A stretch of DNA of 55,310 nucleotides from Alkaliflexus imshenetskii DSM 15055 (GCF_000517065.1 NZ_KI912105.1:113666-168975), one strand, 5' to 3'; positions 9,455 through 17,967 are shown, counted from the stretch's first letter. Numbers and translations: made by a program. The notes: a model not told the origin generated them from the letters alone.

Positions 9455-10576
9455 CTATGGAAGATTTGGCAAACTCACCTTTCTGCTATGTTTATCCTTT
9501 AGCATCCGTTTTTTGCGTATTCGGATGGCCAATGATGGTAGCTGAAAAACAGCAATTCCAAGCATCAGGTTTAAAATCATAAGCCGGATAGTGCCAAAGT
9601 CGCGCAACAAATATGAAAGCAGGATAAAACAAACATTTAGAAGCCCGATAAGCAATGCAATTTGAATATGAGAGAATCCCAGCGTGAGCAAACGGTGATG
9701 AATGTGAGCCTTATCGGCGGCAAATGGTGATTGCCCTTTGGCAAGGCGAAGAAAAAAAACACGAATGGTATCTATAACCGGTATAATTAAGATGCCAAGT
9801 GCTACTGCCGGAGCCGAAATCATGGTATGGTTAAGAGCTGGTCGCAACGAATCCACATTATACTCCATAAAACGGATGGCAAATACGGAAACTATAAATC
9901 CAATGAGCAATGAACCTGTATCTCCCATAAAAATTTTTTGGGTTTTTGATACCACATTAAAGTATAGAAAAGCAATCAGCGCGCCAATAAGGATGGCTCC
10001 TAAAACAGGCATGGTGGCATCGCCATTTATCAGAAACCAAAACGAGAAACCGACGGTAACAATAATACCTGTTATAGCTGCCAATCCATCAACCCCATCA
10101 ATAAGATTGAAACCATTTACAATAAAGACGACAAAAAGTATTGAAAACGACATGCTTACAAAATAGTCGGGTCTAAGGCCAAAAAAACCATGAAAGTCAG
10201 TAATGCGTAAATCACCAAACCCAACAATGATAAAAGCAGCCAGTAGCTGACCTAACAGCTTCATGATTGGAGCAGTAACCAGAATATCGTCCTTTATACC
10301 AATTGAAAAAACGATGAGCATACTCGGGATAAGGAAAGGAATGGCTCTGTAGTCAAACCAATCGAGATAAATTGAATAGGTGAAAATAATACCAATGAAA
10401 ATGCCCAATCCACCCAATGTAGGCACCCGCTGTTTATGCACGCGTCGTTTGCCCGGCTCGTCAAAAAGATTTTTTGAGTGGGAAACTTTCAAAATGGTTG
10501 GAATGGAGGCAAAAACCAAAACAAATGAGACCAACCCGGCAAACAAGATTTGTAATAGGATATCGTAATTTATCAT
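9455..10576 (-). CDS. WecA/MraY-family polyprenyl-phosphate sugar-1-phosphate transferase
   Basis: This polytopic inner-membrane enzyme of 373 residues moves a HexNAc-1-phosphate (or a related amino sugar) from its UDP form to undecaprenyl phosphate, starting a surface glycan. Family motifs are all visible: RRVHKQRVPTLGG near the N-terminus, the Asp pair in KDDI, NGFNLIDGVDGLA (154-166), GDTGSLLIG (217-225) and the His motif HIHHRLL near 290, which is the WecA-type substrate signature. About ten membrane helices are present. The first ATG is at 10576; the open frame reaches a TTG at 10597, which I rejected because MINYDILLQILFAG is the natural start. TAAATTTG on the minus strand at 10602-10595 may be its -7 box. 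Confidence 0.93.
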   Translation of the reverse strand: MINYDILLQILFAGLVSFVLVFASIPTILKVSHSKNLFDEPGKRRVHKQRVPTLGGLGIFIGIIFTYSIYLDWFDYRAIPFLIPSMLIVFSIGIKDDILVTAPIMKLLGQLLAAFIIVGFGDLRITDFHGFFGLRPDYFVSMSFSILFVVFIVNGFNLIDGVDGLAAITGIIVTVGFSFWFLINGDATMPVLGAILIGALIAFLYFNVVSKTQKIFMGDTGSLLIGFIVSVFAIRFMEYNVDSLRPALNHTMISAPAVALGILIIPVIDTIRVFFLRLAKGQSPFAADKAHIHHRLLTLGFSHIQIALLIGLLNVCFILLSYLLRDFGTIRLMILNLMLGIAVFQLPSLAIRIRKKRMLKDKHSRKVSLPNLP

Positions 10577-10594
10577 ATTGTCATAAATTGATGA

Positions 10595-10602
10595 CAAATT
10601 TA
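10595..10602 (-). promoter_or_regulatory. Possible -7 element of the wecA-like gene
   Basis: TAAATTTG on the minus strand fits TAnnTTTG and sits 19 bp before the ATG. No TTG is found 18-22 bases upstream, so only half of the promoter is supported. Confidence 0.3.
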
Positions 10603-10693
10603 CAAAAAAGCATTGAGTGAATTAAAAAATATTACGTTAGTAAGTGCTAATTTGTTACCGTATGCATAAAAACTATTGATATAAACCTATGAA

Positions 10694-10725
10694 TTGGAAC
10701 TTTTCAAAAAGAAAAGTTAAATTTG
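10694..10725 (+). promoter_or_regulatory. Candidate promoter of the capsule export operon
   Basis: TTG (10694-10696), 21 bases, then TAAATTTG (10718-10725) followed by C is a good match to the Bacteroidota promoter consensus. It would start a transcript about 58 bases before the wza-like ATG. The same -7 octamer appears on the other strand for the divergent wecA-like gene. Confidence 0.5.
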
Positions 10726-10789
10726 CCAGTTAAAGGCATTTCGGCAACATCACCAAATGCGTATTATATCCATCTGATAATAAATTTAT

Positions 10790-11587
10790 ATGCATCTAAC
10801 AGGCGCCCAACACCTGCCTTTTTTAAGGTCAGTTATTTTAATCTGCATCGTTGGATTGGCAGGTTGTATTCCTCATAAAGAGATTATATATTTTCAGGAT
10901 CATTCAGAGCGGAAAAACTATGAAAATCCCTATGCTCCTATAGATGGCATTACCGAGAAATACATACTTCAACCAAATGACTATCTGACCATTAGAGTAA
11001 CAAGCTCAAATCCCAAGCTTACTGAGTTTTTCAATCCGGGTGGAAGCACTCAGGCTGTTACCGCCACAACTCAATCACCATTATACCAATATCCGATTGA
11101 TGACAATCATGAAATTGACTTTCCCTTTGTTGGAAAAATCAATCTGAAAGGCGCAACTCGGGCGCAGGCAACAGAATTAATACGTGAGGCACTGCTCCCT
11201 TTTGTAACGGATGCGCAAATCACGGTTCGTCTGGCCAATCCATCCTTTATTGCGCTTGGCGAAACCAATACCCGGGGCAGAATTGCGATGGGAAAAGAAC
11301 AAATTACCATATTCGAAGCTATAGCCCTTGCAGGCGACGTAAGAACATTTGGCAAAAAAAGGAAAGTGAAAATTATCAGGCCTACCTCAGACGGCGCCCA
11401 AAGCTTTTATATTGACATTACCGATAAAAACCTTCTGGATTCGGACAAATACTATATTTATCCCAACGATATACTTTACATTCGTCCGATGCGGGCCAGA
11501 GCCTGGGGAATTGGAGAATCATTCTCGTTTGGTATTTTGACTTCAGCTTTGGCATTATACCTTACAGTCTCTGCGCTAATAAAATAA
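10790..11587 (+). CDS. Wza-like polysaccharide export lipoprotein
   Basis: This 265-residue protein is a polysaccharide biosynthesis/export (Poly_export plus SLBB) lipoprotein that forms the periplasmic/outer-membrane exit path for capsule or exopolysaccharide. A lipoprotein signal ends in LAGC with Cys26. The Poly_export domain begins at QPNDYLTIRV (about 62-72). A later SLBB-like part includes ITIFEAIALAGDV, and YYIYPNDILYIRP is the conserved end strand. A C-terminal hydrophobic helix (about 245-263) follows, as is usual in Bacteroidota members of this family. Its stop is 13 bp before the start of the second tyrosine kinase, and the wza-kinase pair is the usual export unit. Confidence 0.93.
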   Translation: MHLTGAQHLPFLRSVILICIVGLAGCIPHKEIIYFQDHSERKNYENPYAPIDGITEKYILQPNDYLTIRVTSSNPKLTEFFNPGGSTQAVTATTQSPLYQYPIDDNHEIDFPFVGKINLKGATRAQATELIREALLPFVTDAQITVRLANPSFIALGETNTRGRIAMGKEQITIFEAIALAGDVRTFGKKRKVKIIRPTSDGAQSFYIDITDKNLLDSDKYYIYPNDILYIRPMRARAWGIGESFSFGILTSALALYLTVSALIK

Positions 11588-11600
11588 AAAGAAATTATTG

Positions 11601-14021
11601 ATGAATCAAAATATACCTTCCTCATCAAAGAACCCAAACACTGGCAGCCCAATAAGGAGCGAAGTCCCACCGCATTTTGTACTCGATTATAAAAAGATAC
11701 TTCTGGACCTGCTCAGATTTTGGTGGCTTTTTGTGATAGCCGTAATGGTAGCCATGTTCATTGTACAGATGAAACACCGTTATGCTCAACCAGTTTATCG
11801 GGCATCACTCACCATGCTGATGGAAGAGCGGGGCACTGAAAAGCCGCAAAGCAACATGATGGAGGGTTTCGGTTTGAGCTCGGCCATGCGGGCTGTAGAG
11901 AACCAGATAGCCATTTTACGGTCGTGGGAAACCATCAGGCAGGCCATTCGTGAATTGGATTTTCATGTCTCCTATTTTAGAACAGGCAGAGTAAAGAACA
12001 CGGAAATTTATGGCTCAACGCCGTTTATTGTGCACTTTGACAGCTTCACACCCCAGCTGCTCAATACACCCATTTACCTATCCGTAGTTGACGCACAACA
12101 CTACCGCCTGCATATAAACACCGAACATGGCGCAACCTACAACTATGCAAATGGCAGAACGGGAAATGCCATAGGGAAAATTGACTTGTCGGAAACATAC
12201 AGATTTAATGAATGGATTAGTCTACCTTGGTTGAAGATTAAAATTGAAAATCAGGAATTATCCAGACCCGAAGAGAGAGGCTTTTTCTTCCAATTTAACA
12301 ATCCTGACGCTATCACTTCGCACTATCAGGCATTGCTGCATGCACCAAAACCTGCTGATAATACAAGTATTGTGCGCATGTTTGTGACTGGCCATAACAC
12401 TCCAAAAAATCTGGCCTTTTTAAATAAAGTTGCCGAAGTGTTTATCCGCAATAATCTGGAGCGCAAAAACCAAATAGCAACAAACACCATCCAATTCATT
12501 GAAACACAATTAATCGCCATATCCGACTCCTTGTCTGTCAAAGGGGATGAATTAAGCCAGTTTCGCACAACCCATCAAATACAAAGTGTATCAACACAGG
12601 CAGAAATTCTTTTTTTGAGACTAGAGAATCTGGCCGATCAAAAAACACAACAACTGCTCACCAAAAGATATTATCAATACCTTACAGACTATTTTTCGGG
12701 CGACACCATTGTTAAAGGCACACTTGCACCGGCCGTATATCCAATAAGCAACTCCATGATAACAAACTACATATCAAGAATCATGGAGCTTAATCTGGAA
12801 TTGCAAACTCTGCAACAGAGTGTAAACCCATATTACGAAGATATCGAGAGTAAGATTGAAGTTTCGCGTCAAACACTGCTCAAAGCTATCTCAAATCAGA
12901 TGGAACTTATTGATACGGAGATTGCACGCATCGACCAATTGAGGCTGGAAAACACCTCGCAACTCTATTTGTTACCGGAGAAAGAGCGACAACTTTTTGG
13001 AATTGAACGGCAGTTCGACCTGAACAATGAAGTGTACACTTTTCTGCTACGGAAGCGCAGTGAAGCACAGATTCAGAAAGCATCCAACACACCTGACCAC
13101 AGCATACTGGAAGCAGCACGCTTTGCCGGAATGGTTTCATCCACCATTAACAGCGATCGCCAAAAAGCGCTTATGATAGCATTGATAATTCCGGCTATCT
13201 TCATTCTGCTGAAGCAACTCTTAAACAATAAAATATCGGGAACCGAAGATGTCGAGCGCATCACCAGACTTCCAATCATTGGTCACATCATCCACAACCA
13301 AAAGAAAGAGGCCAATGTGGTGCACAACCATCCAAAATCGGTGATTACAGAAACGTTCAGGCGCATTAGGTCACGATTGGAATATATGACAGGTGATAAA
13401 ACCTGCCCCACTATTGCCATATCCTCTTCAATGCCGGGTGAAGGAAAAACGTTCTGCGCACTCAATCTCGCCAGTGTATTTGCCATATCAGGTAAAAAAA
13501 CCATTTTATTGGGTTTTGATATGCGCAAACCCGGTCTGAACAAGGTGCTCAATCTCAGCAAAGAAGGTGGCATATCCAGCTATCTGATAGGGAAAAGCCC
13601 ACTGGAAAACCTCATCCAAGCCACCGAAACGGAAAACCTCTTCATTCTGCCATCAGGCGCCATTCCGCCAAACCCGTCTGAGCTCATTAGCTCAAAAAAA
13701 GCAGAACAGCTTTTTGAGGAGTTACGTAGCAAATTCGACATTATACTGCTTGATACACCGCCTATGGGTGTGGTGGCTGACGGATACTTGTTGTCGCGAC
13801 ATGCAGATACCGTTGTGTTCCTCACACGCCAAAATTACACAATCAGAGAAGCCTTTAGCCATACCATCAAACAAATGAATGAAGAAGGTATTAAAAACAT
13901 TGGCATTCTAATCAATGACATACAGGTAAAGAAAGGACTTCTCGGCTATGGCTATGGGTATGGATACGGCTATGGGTATGGCTACGGTTACGGCTATGGG
14001 TATGGCTATTACGAAGATTAA
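11601..14021 (+). CDS. Wzc-like tyrosine autokinase (copy 2) with a Gly-Tyr repeat tail
   Basis: This 806-residue paralogue of the kinase at 6177-8561 should act with the neighbouring Wza-like lipoprotein in chain-length control and export. The Wzz domain includes QPVYRASLTMLMEE after a membrane helix near residues 32-52. A coiled-coil periplasmic region and a second helix (about 523-543) follow. The kinase has Walker A SMPGEGKTF (near 612), Walker A' ILLGFDMRKPGL and Walker B IILLDTPPMG (near 713). The C-terminus is unusual: eleven Gly-Tyr pairs in a row followed by Tyr-Glu-Asp, twelve tyrosines in total. The start is the ATG at 11601; a TTG one codon earlier is in frame but less likely. Confidence 0.94.
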   Translation: MNQNIPSSSKNPNTGSPIRSEVPPHFVLDYKKILLDLLRFWWLFVIAVMVAMFIVQMKHRYAQPVYRASLTMLMEERGTEKPQSNMMEGFGLSSAMRAVENQIAILRSWETIRQAIRELDFHVSYFRTGRVKNTEIYGSTPFIVHFDSFTPQLLNTPIYLSVVDAQHYRLHINTEHGATYNYANGRTGNAIGKIDLSETYRFNEWISLPWLKIKIENQELSRPEERGFFFQFNNPDAITSHYQALLHAPKPADNTSIVRMFVTGHNTPKNLAFLNKVAEVFIRNNLERKNQIATNTIQFIETQLIAISDSLSVKGDELSQFRTTHQIQSVSTQAEILFLRLENLADQKTQQLLTKRYYQYLTDYFSGDTIVKGTLAPAVYPISNSMITNYISRIMELNLELQTLQQSVNPYYEDIESKIEVSRQTLLKAISNQMELIDTEIARIDQLRLENTSQLYLLPEKERQLFGIERQFDLNNEVYTFLLRKRSEAQIQKASNTPDHSILEAARFAGMVSSTINSDRQKALMIALIIPAIFILLKQLLNNKISGTEDVERITRLPIIGHIIHNQKKEANVVHNHPKSVITETFRRIRSRLEYMTGDKTCPTIAISSSMPGEGKTFCALNLASVFAISGKKTILLGFDMRKPGLNKVLNLSKEGGISSYLIGKSPLENLIQATETENLFILPSGAIPPNPSELISSKKAEQLFEELRSKFDIILLDTPPMGVVADGYLLSRHADTVVFLTRQNYTIREAFSHTIKQMNEEGIKNIGILINDIQVKKGLLGYGYGYGYGYGYGYGYGYGYGYYED
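13948..14012 (+). repeat. Gly-Tyr codon repeat at the end of tyrosine kinase copy 2
   Basis: A 6-bp unit (GGN TAY) is repeated eleven times, starting a few bases before this interval. Glycine codons vary among GGC, GGG, GGA and GGT and tyrosine codons between TAT and TAC. The DNA is therefore not a perfect microsatellite, while the protein repeat is perfect. Confidence 0.85.
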
Positions 14022-14034
14022 CAACTGCAAATGT

Positions 14035-15648
14035 ATGAAACAGATTCTCCCTTGTTTTCTTGTTTTAATGGCTGCAATGTGGCCTGTAACATCAAGTTCG
14101 CAAACATATAGCATATACAACAACACAGAGTTTGACCCCATAACAAGAGAGCTTTACAAGCCCGGGTTAAACGTGCATACATCTGTGCGGCCATACCGTA
14201 TGGATCAACTCAACAAATATTTAAATACCGACTCAATACTTTATAGAGGCATTGTACCAAGAGAAGGACATCAGAACATTTGGCGTCGTTTTTTACATGC
14301 CGATCTATTTAAATGGGAAGAGAAGGGCGATAATCCGATTACTATAAGGATTAATCCATTGTTTAATTTTGAGCTGGGAAAGGATCAAAAGGATGCTGCA
14401 GGCACATGGGTTAATACACGTGGCATCATGGTTGAAGGCCAGTTGGGTAAGAACCTTTCTTTTTACGGTGATTTATATGAAAATCAGGGCGTTTACCCAT
14501 CCTATCTGCATGACTTTATTGAGAAAAGAGGTGTAGTACCCGGGCAGGGTCGGGCAAAACGATTTGGCGACAATGGTTATGATTTTTCGCAATCAACCGG
14601 TTACCTGTCATACAACACCGGACCATGGATAAACCTGAAATTGGGTTATGGAAAGAACTTCATTGGCGACGGACACCGTAGTCTTTTGCTTTCTGATAAT
14701 ACATTTAGTTATCCCTACCTGAAAATGAACACCTCCTTCTGGAAAGTCAACTATATGGTAATGGTGAGCCAATTTAACCATTTGGAAAACACTTTCAGAG
14801 GCGGTGATGAACGTTTTGAATACAAGTATGGTGTGTTCCATTATCTTACACTAAATTTGGGTAAACGTGTGTCGTTTGGCATATTCGAGAGTGTGATTTG
14901 GGCTGCAGAAGATGAAACCGGCCATCGCGGTATCGATTTGAGTTATCTGGTGCCGGTGGTAGTTTATCGTCCGGTTGAATACGCACTGGGATCACCCGAC
15001 AATGTAACGATGGGAGCAAACCTAAAAGTAATATTATGGCCCGGCGCAGCTTTTTACGGACAGTTTGTGATGGGTGAGTTTAAACAGGATGAAGTTTTTA
15101 AAGGCACCAAATGGTGGGCCAATAAGCAAGGATTTCAAACCGGTCTAAAGGCATACAATTTCTTAGGCATTCAAAATCTGGACGTACAAACGGAGTATAA
15201 TCAGGTTCGTCCTTATACCTATTCGCACTACTACCCACTTACCAACTACGGCCATTTTAATCAGGAGCTTGCCCACCCTCTAGGCTCAAGCTTTCGGGAA
15301 AACGTTTCTTTTGTGCGATACCGAAAAGGGAGATGGCATATCAATTTAGAAACAATGTATGCCATACATGGAAAGGACTTTGGCGATGGCGTGAGCTGGG
15401 GAGGCGACATTTTCATGCCAAGTGTGGACAGGCCTTTTTCACATGGTCACGAGATAGCTCAGGGTTTGCGCACCACCATTAAACATGCAGCTGGCTCCCT
15501 ATCCTACCTTATCAACCCCAAAAACAACATGAACATAAGCGTAGGAATGAGAAACAGAAGCGAAACAAACAGTGAATACACTCACAACAATCAACATTTA
15601 TGGGTATCACTGCGCACTTCACTGAGCAACTTTTACTATAATTTTTAA
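14035..15648 (+). CDS. Wzi/RemB-like outer-membrane beta-barrel protein
   Basis: The 537-residue protein has a signal peptide (MKQILPCFLVLMAAMWPVTS, then SSQ) and then alternating aromatic strands typical of an outer-membrane barrel. Segments such as WINLKLGYGKNFIGDGHRSL followed by LLSDNTFSYPYLK resemble Bacteroidota capsule-assembly Wzi proteins and the gliding-associated RemB. Wzi anchors or organises capsule on the cell surface, while RemB is a surface protein of gliding cells; I cannot tell which role applies. Its position 13 bp after the kinase and in the export operon favours polysaccharide assembly. The open frame extends to 13948, but that part is the Gly-Tyr repeat of the kinase read in another frame. 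The ATG at 14035 with its signal peptide is the real start. Confidence 0.85.
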   Translation: MKQILPCFLVLMAAMWPVTSSSQTYSIYNNTEFDPITRELYKPGLNVHTSVRPYRMDQLNKYLNTDSILYRGIVPREGHQNIWRRFLHADLFKWEEKGDNPITIRINPLFNFELGKDQKDAAGTWVNTRGIMVEGQLGKNLSFYGDLYENQGVYPSYLHDFIEKRGVVPGQGRAKRFGDNGYDFSQSTGYLSYNTGPWINLKLGYGKNFIGDGHRSLLLSDNTFSYPYLKMNTSFWKVNYMVMVSQFNHLENTFRGGDERFEYKYGVFHYLTLNLGKRVSFGIFESVIWAAEDETGHRGIDLSYLVPVVVYRPVEYALGSPDNVTMGANLKVILWPGAAFYGQFVMGEFKQDEVFKGTKWWANKQGFQTGLKAYNFLGIQNLDVQTEYNQVRPYTYSHYYPLTNYGHFNQELAHPLGSSFRENVSFVRYRKGRWHINLETMYAIHGKDFGDGVSWGGDIFMPSVDRPFSHGHEIAQGLRTTIKHAAGSLSYLINPKNNMNISVGMRNRSETNSEYTHNNQHLWVSLRTSLSNFYYNF

Positions 15649-15650
15649 CG

Positions 15651-16208
15651 CTATACGATTTCGCGCAACTTAACTTCCACGGCAGGATTGCCCCGGTAGA
15701 TGGTATCTGGATTTAAATCGGTAGAAGCAACACTCATTACTGCCAAAACAGAATGGCTTTTACATGTAACACCTGGTGCAACAAGCGACCTTGCTCCAAT
15801 CCAAACACCATCTTCAAGCACAATAGGTTTGGTTATTAAATTGAACAAAGCACTTCGGTAATCATGGTTACCATTGAGCAGCATCGCGCCCTGCGACAGA
15901 CAGCAGTCTCGACCAATTAATACCTTGTCGAGCGAATCTATCCACACTTTCTCGCCTATCCACGAAAAGTCACCTATGGAAAGATGCCAGGGGTATTTAA
16001 TATTTACACCAGGTTTTATCACTACCCCCTTTCCTACATTTGCACCAAACATCCGAAGAAAAAACACTTTTACCGATGACGATGGATTCAATGGGTTGAT
16101 GAAAAAAAGTGCATTAACGAAATACCAGATGGTTCTGAGGAGTACTCCCCGACCCGGATAATACCAGCGGTTGTCATATTTTGAAAGGTCAACTCTATTT
16201 GTTCTCAT
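15651..16208 (-). CDS. WcaF-like hexapeptide-repeat acetyltransferase
   Basis: The 185-residue protein is a left-handed beta-helix acyltransferase of the colanic-acid WcaF type, expected to O-acetylate a sugar of the exopolysaccharide using acetyl-CoA. The N-terminus WYYPGRGVLLRTIWYFVNAL is the family's membrane-adjacent helix. Hexapeptide turns follow (VGKGVVIKPGVNIKYPWHLS, IGDFSWIGEKVWIDSL, IGRDCCLSQGAML), and NGNHDY carries the likely catalytic His. It converges on the Wzi-like gene with only two bases between the stops. It is transcribed toward the capsule module but from its own upstream region. Confidence 0.9.
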   Translation of the reverse strand: MRTNRVDLSKYDNRWYYPGRGVLLRTIWYFVNALFFINPLNPSSSVKVFFLRMFGANVGKGVVIKPGVNIKYPWHLSIGDFSWIGEKVWIDSLDKVLIGRDCCLSQGAMLLNGNHDYRSALFNLITKPIVLEDGVWIGARSLVAPGVTCKSHSVLAVMSVASTDLNPDTIYRGNPAVEVKLREIV

Positions 16209-16630
16209 ACATCAGAAATGTGGTTATAACAACACTCAAAGATAACAATTCTGTAGTGACTGAGAGATAACCTGATAATGGAAAGCAGCGCCATCATAAA
16301 ACCTCTGCTATATATTTTTTACATAAATCGAAGCTCTCAACCGAGACACTAAGTAACTGTTTAAACTAAATTTATAAAACTTGATATAGACGCTAACGCT
16401 TTTTGATTTTAGATAGATAGAGAAGTTGTGAAAGATGATTAGATTTATCACATTATCTCTATTATCTTATCTATTAGTCTAAATATCTGATATCTAAAAA
16501 TCTGCAAAACAAATTTAATGCAAAATTTAAAAAGTCACTTATGATATTAACCGACTTTATTTAGGATTAATTTGTCTTGTTTGTTTCAAACTTTATTATT
16601 TACTTTGTAGATGAACTAAAAGAATACAAC
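16209..16630. other. Intergenic gap with degenerate TAGAT-type inverted repeats
   Basis: This gap of about 420 bases is AT-rich. From about 16405 to 16500 it holds repeated TAGAT/ATCTA words, including TAGATAGATAGAGA on one side and TCTCTATTATCTTATCTA on the other, which could fold as a long imperfect hairpin. The promoter candidate for the next gene lies at its end. No gene was seen. Confidence 0.45.
16601..16607 (+). promoter_or_regulatory. Possible -7 element for the Cys-rich peptide gene
   Basis: TTTACTTTG with TACTTTG at 16601-16607 lies 30 bases before the ATG at 16631, and a TTG sits 21 bases upstream. An identical TACTTTG lies at nearly the same distance before the EamA gene at 17054. 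Confidence 0.35.
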
Positions 16631-16786
16631 ATGGGCAACAAATTTGAAACAGACAAAGGTGAAGTGTTTATTTATACCGGCAGTTCAGATAAAGAGAAGT
16701 CCGGTTGCGCATGTGGTGGAAACTGCGGATGCAAATCCAAAAAAGATGGACCTTGCGCATGCGGAGGCACCTGCAATTGCAAATAA
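16631..16786 (+). CDS. Small Cys-rich metallothionein-like protein
   Basis: This 51-residue protein has eight cysteines in two copies of the pattern C-x-C-G-G-x-C-x-C, at residues 26-34 (CACGGNCGC) and 42-50 (CACGGTCNC), joined by a Lys-rich linker. The Cys-free N-terminal half contains FETDKGEVFIYTG. The pattern resembles bacterial metallothioneins and other metal-binding peptides that chelate Zn, Cu or Cd through thiolate clusters, so cytoplasmic metal binding is likely. No known family name is certain. The open frame begins at 16577, but the ATG at 16631 follows the promoter-like box and gives a compact protein. A strong hairpin lies about 85 bp downstream. Confidence 0.75.
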   Translation: MGNKFETDKGEVFIYTGSSDKEKSGCACGGNCGCKSKKDGPCACGGTCNCK

Positions 16787-16870
16787 TACTCAATTTAGAA
16801 TGATTAAATTGCCTGATTTGGTGTAAACAACACTTCAAAAACACCGACTTAAGAACAATTTCTCGCTGGT

Positions 16871-16915
16871 AGTCGCAAACACAACAGACCAATCATAATC
16901 TGTTTGTTTGCGACT
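16871..16915. other. Strong intergenic hairpin, possible terminator
   Basis: Positions 16871-16888 pair with 16899-16915 to give a 17-bp stem with one bulged C at 16882 and a ten-base loop. The 3' side is followed by TTTGCGTTAT, which is not a good U-tract. It may end transcription of the Cys-rich peptide gene or be a stable RNA or protein site before the EamA gene. Confidence 0.6.
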
Positions 16916-17024
16916 TTGCGTTATAGACAATTGCATTTCATCATCCTCAGAAAATAAATCCTTGCGGCACTGACAAAAGCGTCGAAGTTTGCAAAATACC
17001 ATACAAAAAGCATTTACTTTGCAG

Positions 17025-17031
17025 CTTCGTA
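17025..17031 (+). promoter_or_regulatory. Possible -7 element for the EamA gene at 17054
   Basis: TACTTTG lies 29 bases before the ATG, and a TTTG occurs 23 bases upstream of it. It is the same heptamer, at the same spacing to the start codon, as upstream of the Cys-rich peptide gene. Confidence 0.35.
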
Positions 17032-17053
17032 AAATCAAAATCACGGCACTATT

Positions 17054-17962
17054 ATGGAAGGGTTTATTTTGTCGAACAAGGGCGAGCTGGCAGCTCTGCT
17101 AACAGCTGTATGTTGGACATTTACAAGTCTGGCCTTTGAGTCGGCAGGAAAACGCGTAGGCTCACTGGCTGTCAACCTTATTAGACTTGTTTTAGCATTT
17201 TTCTTTCTGGGTACATTCACATACTTTTCTCAGGGACAGTTTTTCCCAACCGGAGCGGATTCGCACGCTTGGTTATGGCTAAGCATTTCAGGCCTTATAG
17301 GCTTTGTCATAGGTGATTTGCTGCTATTTCAGGCATTTGTGGTAATTGGCGCCAGGGTTTCCATGTTAATTATGTCGCTTTCGCCACCAATGACTGCTCT
17401 GTTTGGCTGGCTCATACTGCGTGAACAACTCTCTATTGCAGCCGCCATAGGAATGATGGTTACCATTTGGGGAATTGCGCTCGTGATTTTGGCTCGACCT
17501 CAAAAAGGCAAAAAAATGCAGTTTCACTATCCACTTAAAGGAATATTATTGGCTTTTGGTGGGGCAGCCGGCCAGGGACTTGGTTTGGTGCTTAGTAAAC
17601 TTGGCATGAGAACAATGGATCCTTTTGTTGCCACACAGATTAGAGTTATCACAGGCATCGTAGGGTTTGCCATTCTCTTTACTGTTACAAGAAACTGGGA
17701 CAAGATAATTATAGCCATCAAAAACAGGCAAGCAATGTTGCGAATTGGTACCGGAGCATTCTTTGGGCCATTTCTGGGTGTATCTTTAAGTCTGCTGGCT
17801 ATAAAATATACCACAACGGGTATTGCTTCCACACTAAACTCACTTACACCGGTGTTGATTATTCCTTTCGCCTGGTTCTTTTTAAAAGAAAGAGTAACGC
17901 TGAAAGAGATTATTGGTGCTGTGGTGGCAGTGATTGGTGTTTCGATCTTCTTTATCTACTAA
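17054..17962 (+). CDS. EamA-domain DMT superfamily transporter
   Basis: This 302-residue inner-membrane protein has ten predicted helices in two EamA repeats (about residues 9-145 and 160-301). Family features include the start GELAALLTAVCWTFTSLAFE, the helix 3-4 region ALFGWLILREQLS, and the matching second-half motif PFAWFFLKERVTLKEIIGA. EamA transporters move small metabolites such as amino acids, purines or drugs by exchange or proton coupling; the substrate is not evident here. It converges on another EamA gene with only five bases between the two stops. Confidence 0.92.
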   Translation: MEGFILSNKGELAALLTAVCWTFTSLAFESAGKRVGSLAVNLIRLVLAFFFLGTFTYFSQGQFFPTGADSHAWLWLSISGLIGFVIGDLLLFQAFVVIGARVSMLIMSLSPPMTALFGWLILREQLSIAAAIGMMVTIWGIALVILARPQKGKKMQFHYPLKGILLAFGGAAGQGLGLVLSKLGMRTMDPFVATQIRVITGIVGFAILFTVTRNWDKIIIAIKNRQAMLRIGTGAFFGPFLGVSLSLLAIKYTTTGIASTLNSLTPVLIIPFAWFFLKERVTLKEIIGAVVAVIGVSIFFIY

Positions 17963-17967
17963 AAAAT

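Noticed and set aside
13948-14034. N-terminal extension of the Wzi-like protein (Met-Gly-Met-rich start)
   Set aside because: It is the Gly-Tyr repeat of the kinase read in another frame; a signal peptide starts exactly at the ATG at 14035.
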